Below, piece after piece: positions 18,333-26,430 of a stretch of 64,000 bases of DNA (position 1 is its first letter; each line of letters begins with the position of its first letter). The notes below the pieces were generated by a model. That model was not told the DNA's origin. It was given only the letters and a program-made list of their open reading frames with translations, and did not search any database. The stretch is from Pseudogracilibacillus auburnensis (GTDB lineage Bacteria > Bacillota > Bacilli > Bacillales > Amphibacillaceae): positions 310,001 through 374,000 of the forward strand of contig NZ_QJJQ01000001.1 of the NCBI RefSeq assembly GCF_003201975.1. The letters are read 5' to 3'. The position numbers and the translations under genes are program-made.

Positions 18333-19355
18333 TTATGAATGATTGGCTGCTAAATGCGTCAATTTTTCAGATAATGCAAGAGAACGTTTTTGCATAAAAT
18401 TTTCCTCGTTATAAGGTTCAATCAAACCGATGTTTCGTTCTGTTTTTAGTTTTACGATCCGTTCAACCGATCTGTCTATTTGTTCCTCGCTTATTTTACC
18501 AGATTGTACTGCTTGGATGACTGTATCTATTGTTTTTATTTGATTTTCGTACGTATCATTCAGCAATACGATGTCGACACCTGCTTGAAATGAAACAATG
18601 ACAGCTTCTTTACTTTGAATCTCTGAATGGTCAGCAATAATAATCCCATTAGAAGAAACACTCTCCCTAAGAAATTCGGTAATGACTGTAGGTGAGCAAG
18701 GTGCTGGGGAACTTTGCTTAAAATCCGTAATAAATTGATTTGAAATAACGATTGTGTCTAGTAATTGTTGCAACTTATCAATATTTGGTTGTAAAGCAGT
18801 CCGATTCCATAAATCATGGGTAAAAATTTCTTTGATATAATGATCGAGTTTGACGGTCGGAATCAAATTCGCTTGTGCAAAACCTTGAAGAGCAGCGATG
18901 CCATGTTTAGAGACAAGATCAATTTCTCCTCCGAAAGAAGTTTCACTTTCCTCATTTATGTCAAATGTAGGTGAAAAATTCATATTTATCCCGATTGCAC
19001 GTAATTCTTCACCAACGATTTCAGCAATTTGTTTCGTATACAAGCGGTTATTTATGTTACCGAGCTGTTTTTGGCTAGGGCTGATCGTTACCTTTTCTAT
19101 TAAACTGTTTTGTTCGCCACCTTTTTGTTGGGCTACTAAAAATAACGGTATATTTTTGTTTATGTACCGTTGTAGATTCGTCGCAAGCTTATGTATTTGA
19201 CGTGGATTTTTATCATTTCTATTAAAAAAATGAATACCACCAATATGATACGTCGTAATTAAATTGATTGCTTCTCCATTTATCCGTTTTCCGTTAAAGC
19301 CGGCGATAAATAGTTGACCGACTTTTTCTTCGATTGACATTGATTGAATATCCAT
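18333..19355 (-). CDS. Degenerate NagZ-like GH3 protein, probably catalytically inactive
   Basis: This 340-residue protein follows the NagZ TIM-barrel from MSIEEKVGQLFIAGF through IGINMNFSPTFDI to the C-terminal SVERIVKLKTERNIG. Conserved NagZ motifs are altered. DQEGG reads AQQKGG. The KHFPGHGDTD...H loop, which holds the substrate contacts and the Asp-His acid/base dyad, is replaced by VKLDHYIKEIFTHD. TAHV reads SNQF. The nucleophile position TDALNM reads ADHSEI and keeps the Asp. The frame is uninterrupted, so this is a diverged protein rather than a recent pseudogene. Two dre-like operators lie directly upstream. A sensor, binding or altered-specificity role is possible. Confidence 0.75.
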   Translation of the reverse strand: MDIQSMSIEEKVGQLFIAGFNGKRINGEAINLITTYHIGGIHFFNRNDKNPRQIHKLATNLQRYINKNIPLFLVAQQKGGEQNSLIEKVTISPSQKQLGNINNRLYTKQIAEIVGEELRAIGINMNFSPTFDINEESETSFGGEIDLVSKHGIAALQGFAQANLIPTVKLDHYIKEIFTHDLWNRTALQPNIDKLQQLLDTIVISNQFITDFKQSSPAPCSPTVITEFLRESVSSNGIIIADHSEIQSKEAVIVSFQAGVDIVLLNDTYENQIKTIDTVIQAVQSGKISEEQIDRSVERIVKLKTERNIGLIEPYNEENFMQKRSLALSEKLTHLAANHS

Positions 19356-19394
19356 AAATGAGGCCCACCCCTTATAAAAAATAAACTAATAAAA

Positions 19395-19410
19395 AGTTGT
19401 CTAGACAATT
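19395..19410. promoter_or_regulatory. dre-like operator 1 (NagR/GntR family)
   Basis: AGTTGTCTAGACAATT has a perfect 12-base palindromic core (TTGTCTAGACAA) and the CTAGAC centre of DasR/NagR dre sites. It lies 40 bases upstream of the GH3-like gene start. Confidence 0.6.
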
Positions 19411-19430
19411 TTGGGACTTTCTTCTATACT

Positions 19431-19446
19431 AATTGTATAGACAATG
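19431..19446. promoter_or_regulatory. dre-like operator 2 (NagR/GntR family)
   Basis: AATTGTATAGACAATG shares TTGTNTAGACAA with operator 1, centred 36 bases away. The TATAGAC centre is that of NagR (YvoA) sites in Bacillus subtilis. Confidence 0.6.
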
Positions 19447-19510
19447 AATCTTACTTGATATAATATCGCATTACATACATATTATCAATATGAAAAAAGA
19501 TGGTATAAAA

Positions 19511-20025
19511 GGTTGTTCAAAAAGTCTAGTAAAAATGGTGCTCGCATTTCTTTGGCCGATAAGAAAGTATAAACACTTTCTTCCAAATCACTAGCTAAAA
19601 GCGCCGTTTTGGGACTGCGCTTACTCGTCCAATCGAATCCCTTTGCTATTTCGTTCGTCCCATCGAAAACATTTGTCGCGGGCGCCAGTACTAACACGTT
19701 CTGTGCGTCGTAAGTGCAACATCACCTCGATCATTGCAAAACGGCTTGCTAATCGGTGTGTGGGTTCTTTAACGTATGCCAAGTTTTCTAATAAGCTGGC
19801 ATTTTCGTTCCTTACGTTTTAAAATACTTACGCCCCGTTGCTAAAGAGCTACACCGTCTTGAACTGCGACGTACCATGTTTTTATTGCAGCCGAGTAATT
19901 GTAGATGTAGGAAGTGCTAGTGTTGGCTTTGCTAGCAATGTTGATTGTGCCGAATAATTGCGAGTATAGGAGACGCCAGCGATCTTAACCGAGCTTGAGC
20001 CTTTTTATCTACCTTTTTGAAGACG
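19511..20025. repeat. Possible decayed MITE-like or repeat element
   Basis: The segment starts GGTTGTTCAAAAAG and ends CTTTTTGAAGACGC, giving inverted ends that share TTCAAAAAG. Inside are a hairpin (AAGAAAGT/ACTTTCTT, 19561-19582) and two related stretches 59 bases apart (GCCGAGTAATTG at 19890, GCCGAATAATTG at 19949). Base composition is richer in GC than the neighbours. A 70-codon open frame at 19485-19697 has no start signal and is not called. Together with the dre sites this fills the 19356-20050 gap. Confidence 0.35.
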
Positions 20026-20050
20026 CACTATTAAGAAGGGGGTATGACAA

Positions 20051-21352
20051 TTGAGAAAATACATAGTAAAGATTAGTAGCATTTTCATTAGTCTGATCGT
20101 TATAACAGCATGTACAAACATAGAATATGAAACAGATAGTAAAGAAAAAATAGAAGACGAAAATGATCATTCAATAGAAACGGTCGACATAAATGTTTTC
20201 ACTATGTTTACTGAAGCAGATCCAGTAGCTTCGATATTACAGGATATTTTTAACCAAGTGGAAGAAGAGCGTTCCGGTTTCTCGATTAAAAGTGAAGCTA
20301 TGATGCCTGGAGAAGGAAAATATCAAAAAAAAGTGTATGACCTATTTTCTTCGGATCAAGCACCAGACATCACTTATTTCTATACAGGAGAACTTGCGGA
20401 AAAACTTATTACGGAAACGAAAGTTATTCCAATGGAGCCACTTCTGAAAGAGGATGAAGCTTGGTCAAACGATTTTATTCCAGCTGTCTTGGATCAAGTG
20501 AAAGCAGATGATGACCATATTTATGCCATACCTACAACTGGCTTTTATGAAGGATTATTTGTCAATACAGCTTTATTTGAACAGTATGGGCTGGATCTGC
20601 CTACAGATTGGGAAAAATATGAAACAGCAATGAAAACATTGAAAGAAAATGGGATCATCCCTTTAGCGAATTCGATTAATGAGTCCTATTATTTGATTGA
20701 ACATTATATTCTTGCAGCAGGAGGGCAAGAAGGACATCAAGCAACCTTACATCATGGAATCCATGATTCTTGGATAGAAGGTCTTCATTTAATAAAGGAA
20801 CATTATGACATGGGAGCTTTTCCCGAGAACACGATAACAATAGATGATCTAGAAGCCCAACAATTATTTACAGAAGAAAAGGCCGCCATGATGCTAAATG
20901 GATCTTGGGTTTTACCAGATATACCAGATGAGATAGAAGAATCGATACAAATCATGCCAATGCCTATCCCGCCAGAGGGGAAGGGAACATATGGAGATAT
21001 TATTGGTGGTTTTACATCCGGATTTTATCTTAGTAAGGCAAGCTTTGAGGACGAACTAAAAAGAGAACCAATTGTTCAATTGTTAAAAGAGCTTACTTCT
21101 ACAAAAACGATCCAACAAATAGCAGAAGCCAATGGCGGAACACCTGCCATTAATAAGAAGCTTACAAATGATTCACCTGCTACGGATTCAGGTCATGAAC
21201 TCGTTATTCAAGCAACATCTTTAAATGTACCGCTTGATTCAACAATATCACCTGAAGCATTTACGTATATTCGTAAAAATATGACCAAAATTGTATTAGG
21301 TGAACTAACAGCTGAACAAGTTTTGCAAGGTGCAGAAGAGCTTGATGAGTAA
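20051..21352 (+). CDS. Sugar ABC transporter substrate-binding lipoprotein (orphan)
   Basis: This 433-residue extracellular solute-binding protein (family 1) has lipobox VITAC (Cys21). The body follows the usual pattern, with APDITYFYTGELAEKL near residue 110, GFYEGLFVNTALFEQYGLDLPTDWEKYETA near 170 and AAMMLNGSWVLPDIP near 280. Start TTG at 20051 behind AAGGGGGT. It leads the nagR-ROK-nagA-nagB set, so GlcNAc, chitobiose or a muropeptide sugar is the likely ligand, but no permease or ATPase gene is adjacent. It must pair with permeases elsewhere or act as a binding sensor. Confidence 0.83.
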   Translation: MRKYIVKISSIFISLIVITACTNIEYETDSKEKIEDENDHSIETVDINVFTMFTEADPVASILQDIFNQVEEERSGFSIKSEAMMPGEGKYQKKVYDLFSSDQAPDITYFYTGELAEKLITETKVIPMEPLLKEDEAWSNDFIPAVLDQVKADDDHIYAIPTTGFYEGLFVNTALFEQYGLDLPTDWEKYETAMKTLKENGIIPLANSINESYYLIEHYILAAGGQEGHQATLHHGIHDSWIEGLHLIKEHYDMGAFPENTITIDDLEAQQLFTEEKAAMMLNGSWVLPDIPDEIEESIQIMPMPIPPEGKGTYGDIIGGFTSGFYLSKASFEDELKREPIVQLLKELTSTKTIQQIAEANGGTPAINKKLTNDSPATDSGHELVIQATSLNVPLDSTISPEAFTYIRKNMTKIVLGELTAEQVLQGAEELDE

Positions 21353-21381
21353 ACATTATCCATTAGGAAGGGTGTTAAGTT

Positions 21382-22113
21382 TTGAGAAAAGTAGTGAAAA
21401 ATAGCCCGATTCCTATTTATGCCCAGTTGCAAGATATCATTACAGAAATGATTGAAAATGACGAACTACAACCACATGATCCGATACCGACAGAACACGA
21501 GTTTTGTCAAATTCAACAAATTAGCCGGATGACAGTTCGTACAGCAATTATGACGTTAGTCAATGAAGGGATTCTATATCGAGAACAAGGGAAAGGCACA
21601 TTTGTTGCCGATAAAAAACCGAAATATCAACTGTCTGGATTAAAAGGGTTAACAGAAGGGATGGAAGAATTAGGATATTGTGTGGAGACGAAAATACTAT
21701 CGTTTCAACTTGTTCCTTGTTCAAAAGTAGAATCATCCATCATCGGGTTAGCTGATGGACAAAAGGCGATAGAAGTAAAACGACTACGAATCGTCGACGG
21801 GGAGCCGTACGCTATTGAAACAGTATTATTACATCCAGCACAATGTCCGAATTTAACCCGTAACTTGATTGAGAATACATCTTTATACGATGTGTTGCGT
21901 CATCAATATGGGCTCATTCCTCATTATTCTAAACAAATAGTGGAACCAGTTCGATTAAATACATTTGAAAAAAATACGTTCCACTTAGCGAACGACTCAT
22001 TAGGGCTTTTATTTAAACGAACGACTTATACAAAAGAAGACAAAGTAATCGAGTTTACAAAATCAGTCTACCGGATTGATAAACATAAATTTGAAATGGT
22101 ATTGAAAATGTAA
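21382..22113 (+). CDS. nagR: GntR/HutC-family repressor of amino-sugar use, NagR-like
   Basis: This 243-residue regulator has an N-terminal winged helix (PIPYAQLQDII, PTEHEFCQIQQISRMTVRTA, YREQGKGTFVA) at residues 8-75 and a C-terminal UTRA ligand domain from about 90. NagR (YvoA) of Bacillus subtilis represses nagAB and nagP and is released by GlcN-6-P or GlcNAc-6-P. Start TTG at 21382 after GGAAGGGTG. It is embedded between the sugar-binding lipoprotein and the ROK-nagA-nagB genes. The two dre-like sites at 19395-19446 are its probable targets and control the GH3-like gene; I saw no dre site directly before 20051. Confidence 0.85.
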   Translation: MRKVVKNSPIPIYAQLQDIITEMIENDELQPHDPIPTEHEFCQIQQISRMTVRTAIMTLVNEGILYREQGKGTFVADKKPKYQLSGLKGLTEGMEELGYCVETKILSFQLVPCSKVESSIIGLADGQKAIEVKRLRIVDGEPYAIETVLLHPAQCPNLTRNLIENTSLYDVLRHQYGLIPHYSKQIVEPVRLNTFEKNTFHLANDSLGLLFKRTTYTKEDKVIEFTKSVYRIDKHKFEMVLKM

Positions 22114-22157
22114 ACGAAATGATGAATGGGTAAATAATGCAGGAAAAGGAGAAAGAA

Positions 22158-23033
22158 ATGAGAATAGCAGGAGTAGATATTGGTGGAACTTCGATTAAAC
22201 TAGGAATTTTTAATCAAGAAGGTACGACGCTTGAATTTATTGAATACGATACAAATAGTGAACAAGGCGGTCGTTCTATCATTCAACACATCATTGAAAA
22301 AATCGAACAATTCGGAGCGGTTGATGCAATTGGGGTAAGTACGGCTGGACAAGTTGATAATAAACGAGGCATTATTGTGCAAGGATCAGCTAATATTCCC
22401 GATACAAGTGGCCTTCAAGTAAAAGCAATGTTGGAGGATCATTTTACTATTCCAGTAGCAGTAGAAAATGATGTAAACGCGGCAGCATTAGGGGAAAATC
22501 ATTTTGGTGTTGGTAAAAACCTAGAAAACTTTCTTTTTCTTACATATGGAACTGGTATTGGTGGAGCCATTGTGACAGATTCAGAGATTTTTTACGGAAA
22601 AAGTGGATTTGCGGGTGAATTCGGTCATATGATTACCCATGGATCAGGTAGACAATGTGGCTGTGGCTTGCTCGGTTGTTATGAAACATATGCATCAACA
22701 ACAGCATTAGTACGAGAAGCAAAGAAAATAAATCCGGCTTATCTCAATGGGAAAATAATCTTTGAAAAATATCATGATGGGGATGAAGAGATTAAGACAG
22801 TAGTTCATCATTGGGTGGACGAAATTGTCATTGGCTTATCTTCATTAATTCATATTTTTAATCCGCCGACCATTGTCATTGGCGGTGGGATTATGGAACA
22901 AGAAATAATCGTGCAAATGATCTCTAAACAAGTGAAAAAAAATGTGCTCGGAAGTTTCAGCGATGTAGATATTATGAAAGCGACACTAGGAAATAAAGCA
23001 GGAATGCTAGGAGCATTATCACTTCATCTGTAA
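22158..23033 (+). CDS. ROK family sugar kinase
   Basis: This 291-residue ROK protein has the phosphate-binding VDIGGTSIKLG at residues 6-16, ENDVNAAALGE with the catalytic Asp near 102 and the zinc motif QCGCGLLGC near 173. In this context it probably phosphorylates GlcNAc, or another N-acetyl sugar brought in unphosphorylated by an ABC importer, to feed NagA; glucokinase activity is the alternative. The ATG at 22158 follows AAAGGAG; an ATG at 22137 lies before that site. It sits 15 bases ahead of nagA. Confidence 0.85.
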   Translation: MRIAGVDIGGTSIKLGIFNQEGTTLEFIEYDTNSEQGGRSIIQHIIEKIEQFGAVDAIGVSTAGQVDNKRGIIVQGSANIPDTSGLQVKAMLEDHFTIPVAVENDVNAAALGENHFGVGKNLENFLFLTYGTGIGGAIVTDSEIFYGKSGFAGEFGHMITHGSGRQCGCGLLGCYETYASTTALVREAKKINPAYLNGKIIFEKYHDGDEEIKTVVHHWVDEIVIGLSSLIHIFNPPTIVIGGGIMEQEIIVQMISKQVKKNVLGSFSDVDIMKATLGNKAGMLGALSLHL

Positions 23034-23048
23034 AAGGAGGCAATATGT

Positions 23049-24221
23049 ATGTCTAATCAAATGATCATTCAATTTGCAACTATTTACACCGAAAATGACG
23101 TTTTGGAAGATGGCCATCTTTTCATAAAAGACGGTAAGATTGCAACTATCTCTAAAGATCCTATCCAAGTAGACGAGAGTGAAGAGATTCAACTCATTGA
23201 TGGAAAAGGACTTTCGGTCATTCCAGGTTTTATTGATAGCCATATTCACGGAGCTCAAGGTGCCGATATGATGGACGCAACAGAAAATGCGTTAGATACG
23301 ATTGCAAGTGCATTACCAAAAGAAGGAACGACAAGCTTTTTAGCAACGACGATTACCCAATCAACAGAAAACATTGAAAAAGCATTACATAATGTAGCCA
23401 TCTATGAAAATAAACATGCTGCCGCGGAATTGATCGGAGTTCATTTGGAAGGACCGTTTATTAACAAAGAAAAAAAGGGAGCTCAACCAGAAAGATTTAT
23501 TATGAATGCCGATTTAGACTTGTTTCAAAGGTGGCAAAACATCGCCGCTGGTAAAATTAAGACCGTTACAGTAGCTCCAGAATGTGATGACGACGGGTTA
23601 ATTTCGTATTTAGCTGAAAATGGATACAATGTTTCAGCTGGACATTCCAGTGCGAATTTTGCCCAAATAAAAGAGGCAGCAGAAAAAGGGGTTCATCAAT
23701 TAACCCATTTATGTAATGCGATGACAGGTCTGCATCATCGCGATATTGGAGCAGTTGGTGCTGCCTTTATCATTCCCTCGCTTTTGGCAGAAGTAATCGC
23801 TGATGAAATCCATCTTTCGCCTGAAATGTTGCAATTAGTGTATAAAAATATTGGTAGTGAACGATTGATTTTAATTACGGATTCTATGAGAGCAAAAGCG
23901 TTAGGCGAGGGGAACTTTGAGCTCGGTGGACAAAAGGTTGAAGTGAAAAATAACAAGGCAACATTACAAGAGGGAACACTTGCAGGTAGTATTTTGAAAA
24001 TGGATGATGCAGTTCAAAATATGTTGAAAATAGAAGGTGTTTCCATTAGGGATATTATTCAAATGGCATCTGTAAATCCTGCTAAACAAATTCATTTATT
24101 CGATCAAAAAGGAAGTATAAAAGAAGGGAAAGATGCGGATATCTTACTTGTTAATGATGAGCTAAACATTAAGTATACCATTTGTAGAGGAATGGTAGCT
24201 TATGAGGAGGGAATTGAATGA
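23049..24221 (+). CDS. nagA: N-acetylglucosamine-6-phosphate deacetylase
   Basis: This 390-residue enzyme converts GlcNAc-6-P to GlcN-6-P and acetate. Amidohydrolase motifs are present: SHIHGAQGAD near 61, HLEGPF with the metal-binding Glu near 128, GHSSA near 196, THLCNAM near 218 and the catalytic Asp in ITDSMRA near 275. AAAGGAGGCAAT precedes the start. Its end overlaps the nagB start by four bases (ATGA), so the pair is translationally coupled. With the ROK kinase upstream, the set takes free GlcNAc to fructose-6-P. Confidence 0.95.
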   Translation: MSNQMIIQFATIYTENDVLEDGHLFIKDGKIATISKDPIQVDESEEIQLIDGKGLSVIPGFIDSHIHGAQGADMMDATENALDTIASALPKEGTTSFLATTITQSTENIEKALHNVAIYENKHAAAELIGVHLEGPFINKEKKGAQPERFIMNADLDLFQRWQNIAAGKIKTVTVAPECDDDGLISYLAENGYNVSAGHSSANFAQIKEAAEKGVHQLTHLCNAMTGLHHRDIGAVGAAFIIPSLLAEVIADEIHLSPEMLQLVYKNIGSERLILITDSMRAKALGEGNFELGGQKVEVKNNKATLQEGTLAGSILKMDDAVQNMLKIEGVSIRDIIQMASVNPAKQIHLFDQKGSIKEGKDADILLVNDELNIKYTICRGMVAYEEGIE

Positions 24222-24931
24222 ATATTATTAAAGTAAACAATAATATCGAACTTAGTGAAAAAGCGGCACAGTTTGTTCTGAATACCATATCGAGTAAAGA
24301 AAGACCCATTTTAGGGCTTGCTACTGGTTCAACTCCAGAAAAACTGTATGAACTATTAATTGATAAAAATCGTGCTGGAGAAGTTTCTTTTTCTAAAGTC
24401 ACGACGTTTAATTTAGATGAATATGCAGGGTTGTCTGGAGAAGATCCGCAAAGTTATCGTTACTTTATGAATAAACATCTATTTGACCATATTGATATAA
24501 AAAAAGAAAAGACATTTATCCCGAATGGTTTGGCACTGGATATTGAAGAGGAATGTAAATCGTATGAACAGTTGATCGAGCAATCAGGGAGTATCGACTT
24601 GCAGCTTCTAGGGTTAGGCTTAAACGGGCATATCGGGTTTAACGAACCAGGCACTCCGTTTGATAAACGCACTCATGTTGTAGCTCTTGATGCAGTTACT
24701 CGAGAAGCGAATGCGCGGTTTTTCTCCCATCTTGATGAAGTTCCAACACAAGCATTAACGATGGGAATTGGCACAATTATGGAGGCAAAACAAATATTAC
24801 TCCTCGTTATAGGGGAGAAAAAAGCTGACATATTAAAACAAGTTGTTCATGGAGACGTTTCCGAAAATGTCCCAGCATCCATTTTACAGCGTCATCCAAA
24901 TGTTACGATCATCACTGATATCGATGTGTAA
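24218..24931 (+). CDS. nagB: Glucosamine-6-phosphate deaminase (copy 1)
   Basis: This 237-residue enzyme converts GlcN-6-P to fructose-6-P and ammonia. It has GLATGSTPEKLY near 32, the catalytic FNLDEY near 65 and LGLNGHIGFNEPG with the Asp/His/Glu active site near 130. The length fits the short Bacillus-type NagB without the allosteric extension. It is coupled to nagA. A second nagB of the same length lies 640 bases downstream. Confidence 0.95.
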   Translation: MNIIKVNNNIELSEKAAQFVLNTISSKERPILGLATGSTPEKLYELLIDKNRAGEVSFSKVTTFNLDEYAGLSGEDPQSYRYFMNKHLFDHIDIKKEKTFIPNGLALDIEEECKSYEQLIEQSGSIDLQLLGLGLNGHIGFNEPGTPFDKRTHVVALDAVTREANARFFSHLDEVPTQALTMGIGTIMEAKQILLLVIGEKKADILKQVVHGDVSENVPASILQRHPNVTIITDIDV

Positions 24932-25022
24932 TGACTGTGGGTTCGTTTAATTATATGGCTTTCGGAAAGATTCGTATGTAGACAGTTTGAGATTAAAGGC
25001 TTTTACTCAAGTAGCCGACTAA

Positions 25023-25074
25023 CAATCGCCCCCTGTTCAGCTAAAGCAAGCTACACTACAGGGGAGTGCGATTG
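25023..25074. repeat. REP-like imperfect inverted repeat
   Basis: CAATCGC and CCCCTGT on the left are mirrored by ACAGGGG and GCGATTG on the right, around an AGCT/AGCT inner stem. This gives a 52-base hairpin, GC-richer than its surroundings, between nagB copy 1 and array B. No T-tract follows, so it is unlikely to be a plain terminator. Confidence 0.55.
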
Positions 25075-25150
25075 ATTTCTCGATCCACATGAGAACTTTT
25101 AACCCTTCGTATTTGTCCCTAATTGAACAAGCTATCTTCATTGTACCGTT

Positions 25151-25306
25151 AAAATGCCTATTTCTCCGTTTTACGGTAACGAATTGCTTCTAATCGTACC
25201 CACAAAAAGCCATTTTCTTGTTTACGGTAATGAATCTCCTCGAATCGAGTCCTAAAAAGCTTTTTTTTCGTTTTACGGGTAACGAATAACATCGGAATCT
25301 ATTCGC
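25151..25306. repeat. Degenerate intergenic repeat array B (three units, 51-52 bp period)
   Basis: Units of the form AAAAAGCNTTTT...TTTACGGTAACGAAT...AATCG have GGTAAC/GGTAAT anchors at 25175, 25226 and 25278. The core matches array A at 9535-9700 in the opposite orientation. The rest of the 24932-25573 gap holds no gene. TATAAT at 25421 may serve nagB copy 2, but its -35 is poorly spaced. Confidence 0.65.
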
Positions 25307-25573
25307 AACATACTTCACACATTGCTCAATCCGCCGCACTGGGACGTTTCGTGCGATTTCTTTGATTACTAGACAATCTTTATTTTGTTTTATTTTGGCT
25401 TGCTGTAGGTTAGCCTAGAATATAATTTTAATGATAAAAATCGTAATAATATGTTAAAATAAAAAGGTTAAAAAAGTGCTTAGCAAGTTGAAACAAGGGT
25501 GTATTTCACATAGCTGTTTTCCATCAGTAAAATAGCAAATTTGCTAAGAATGAACTTACGAGGAGTGAAACAG

Positions 25574-26287
25574 ATGAAAATTGTGAAGGTCAATAACAAG
25601 GAAGAATTAAGTGAGAAAGCGACAGAACTTTTTGTTCATGCTTTAAACCGATTAGAAAAGCCAGTAATCGGTCTTGCCACAGGTTCAACTCCAGAAGGAA
25701 TGTATGATAAATTAACAGAAAAATATCAAGCTGGTGATATCACGTTTAAAAATGCGATCACGTTTAATTTAGATGAGTATGCTAGTCTTGCAGCAGATAA
25801 CCCAAACAGCTATCGATATTATATGGATGAAAAATTATTTAATCATGTTGATATACAAAAAGAAAACACTCACCTCCCAAATGGATTAGCAGGTGACTTA
25901 CAACAGGAATGTACAACATATGATGAGCGTATTATAGAAGCAGGAAGTTTGGATTTTCTAGTATTAGGTATTGGTTTAAATGGTCATATTGGATTTAATG
26001 AGCCTGGAACGGCATTTGATTCACGAACACACGTTGTTGAATTAACGGAATCAACGAGAGAAGTAAATTCCCGTTTTTTCGATTCGCTTGATGAAGTCCC
26101 AACAGAAGCTCTTACAATGGGCTTAGGTACGATCATGGAAGCGAAAGAAATTATGCTATTAGTGCAAGGGGTTAAAAAAGCTGAAATTCTTAAAAAGGTT
26201 GTACATGGTGAAGTAGCAGAAGAGGTTCCTGCATCGATTTTACAACGACATCCGAACACTACAATCATTACAGATATTGAGTTGTAA
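25574..26287 (+). CDS. nagB: Glucosamine-6-phosphate deaminase (copy 2)
   Basis: This 237-residue NagB has the same intact motifs as copy 1 (GLATGSTPEGMY, FNLDEY, LGIGLNGHIGFNEPG), and its sequence is alike over the full length. The ATG at 25574 follows CGAGGAGTGAAA; an upstream in-frame start at 25541 lies before that site. It is a single-gene unit with its own terminator. The two copies may be expressed under different signals, one with nagA under NagR and one alone, for example for amino sugars arriving by PTS. No dre-like site was found upstream. Confidence 0.93.
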   Translation: MKIVKVNNKEELSEKATELFVHALNRLEKPVIGLATGSTPEGMYDKLTEKYQAGDITFKNAITFNLDEYASLAADNPNSYRYYMDEKLFNHVDIQKENTHLPNGLAGDLQQECTTYDERIIEAGSLDFLVLGIGLNGHIGFNEPGTAFDSRTHVVELTESTREVNSRFFDSLDEVPTEALTMGLGTIMEAKEIMLLVQGVKKAEILKKVVHGEVAEEVPASILQRHPNTTIITDIEL

Positions 26288-26301
26288 ATGAACAGTGGCA
26301 C

Positions 26302-26326
26302 AGCACATTTTAGTGTTGTGCTTTTT
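26302..26326 (+). terminator. Terminator after nagB copy 2
   Basis: AGCACA and TGTGCT form a short stem with a nine-base loop, followed directly by TTTT. Confidence 0.65.
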
Positions 26327-26430
26327 ACATGCTTATTAAAACGTAATGAGTGGATAAAAAAGCCTATTTCGTTTCATAGTAGATTATTGGTATGATAATA
26401 GTAATATTACTATATTCGAGGTGTAAAACG

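Noticed and set aside
19485-19697. Open frame of 70 codons on the minus strand
   Set aside because: It lies in the repeat-like segment, lacks a start signal and has no family resemblance.
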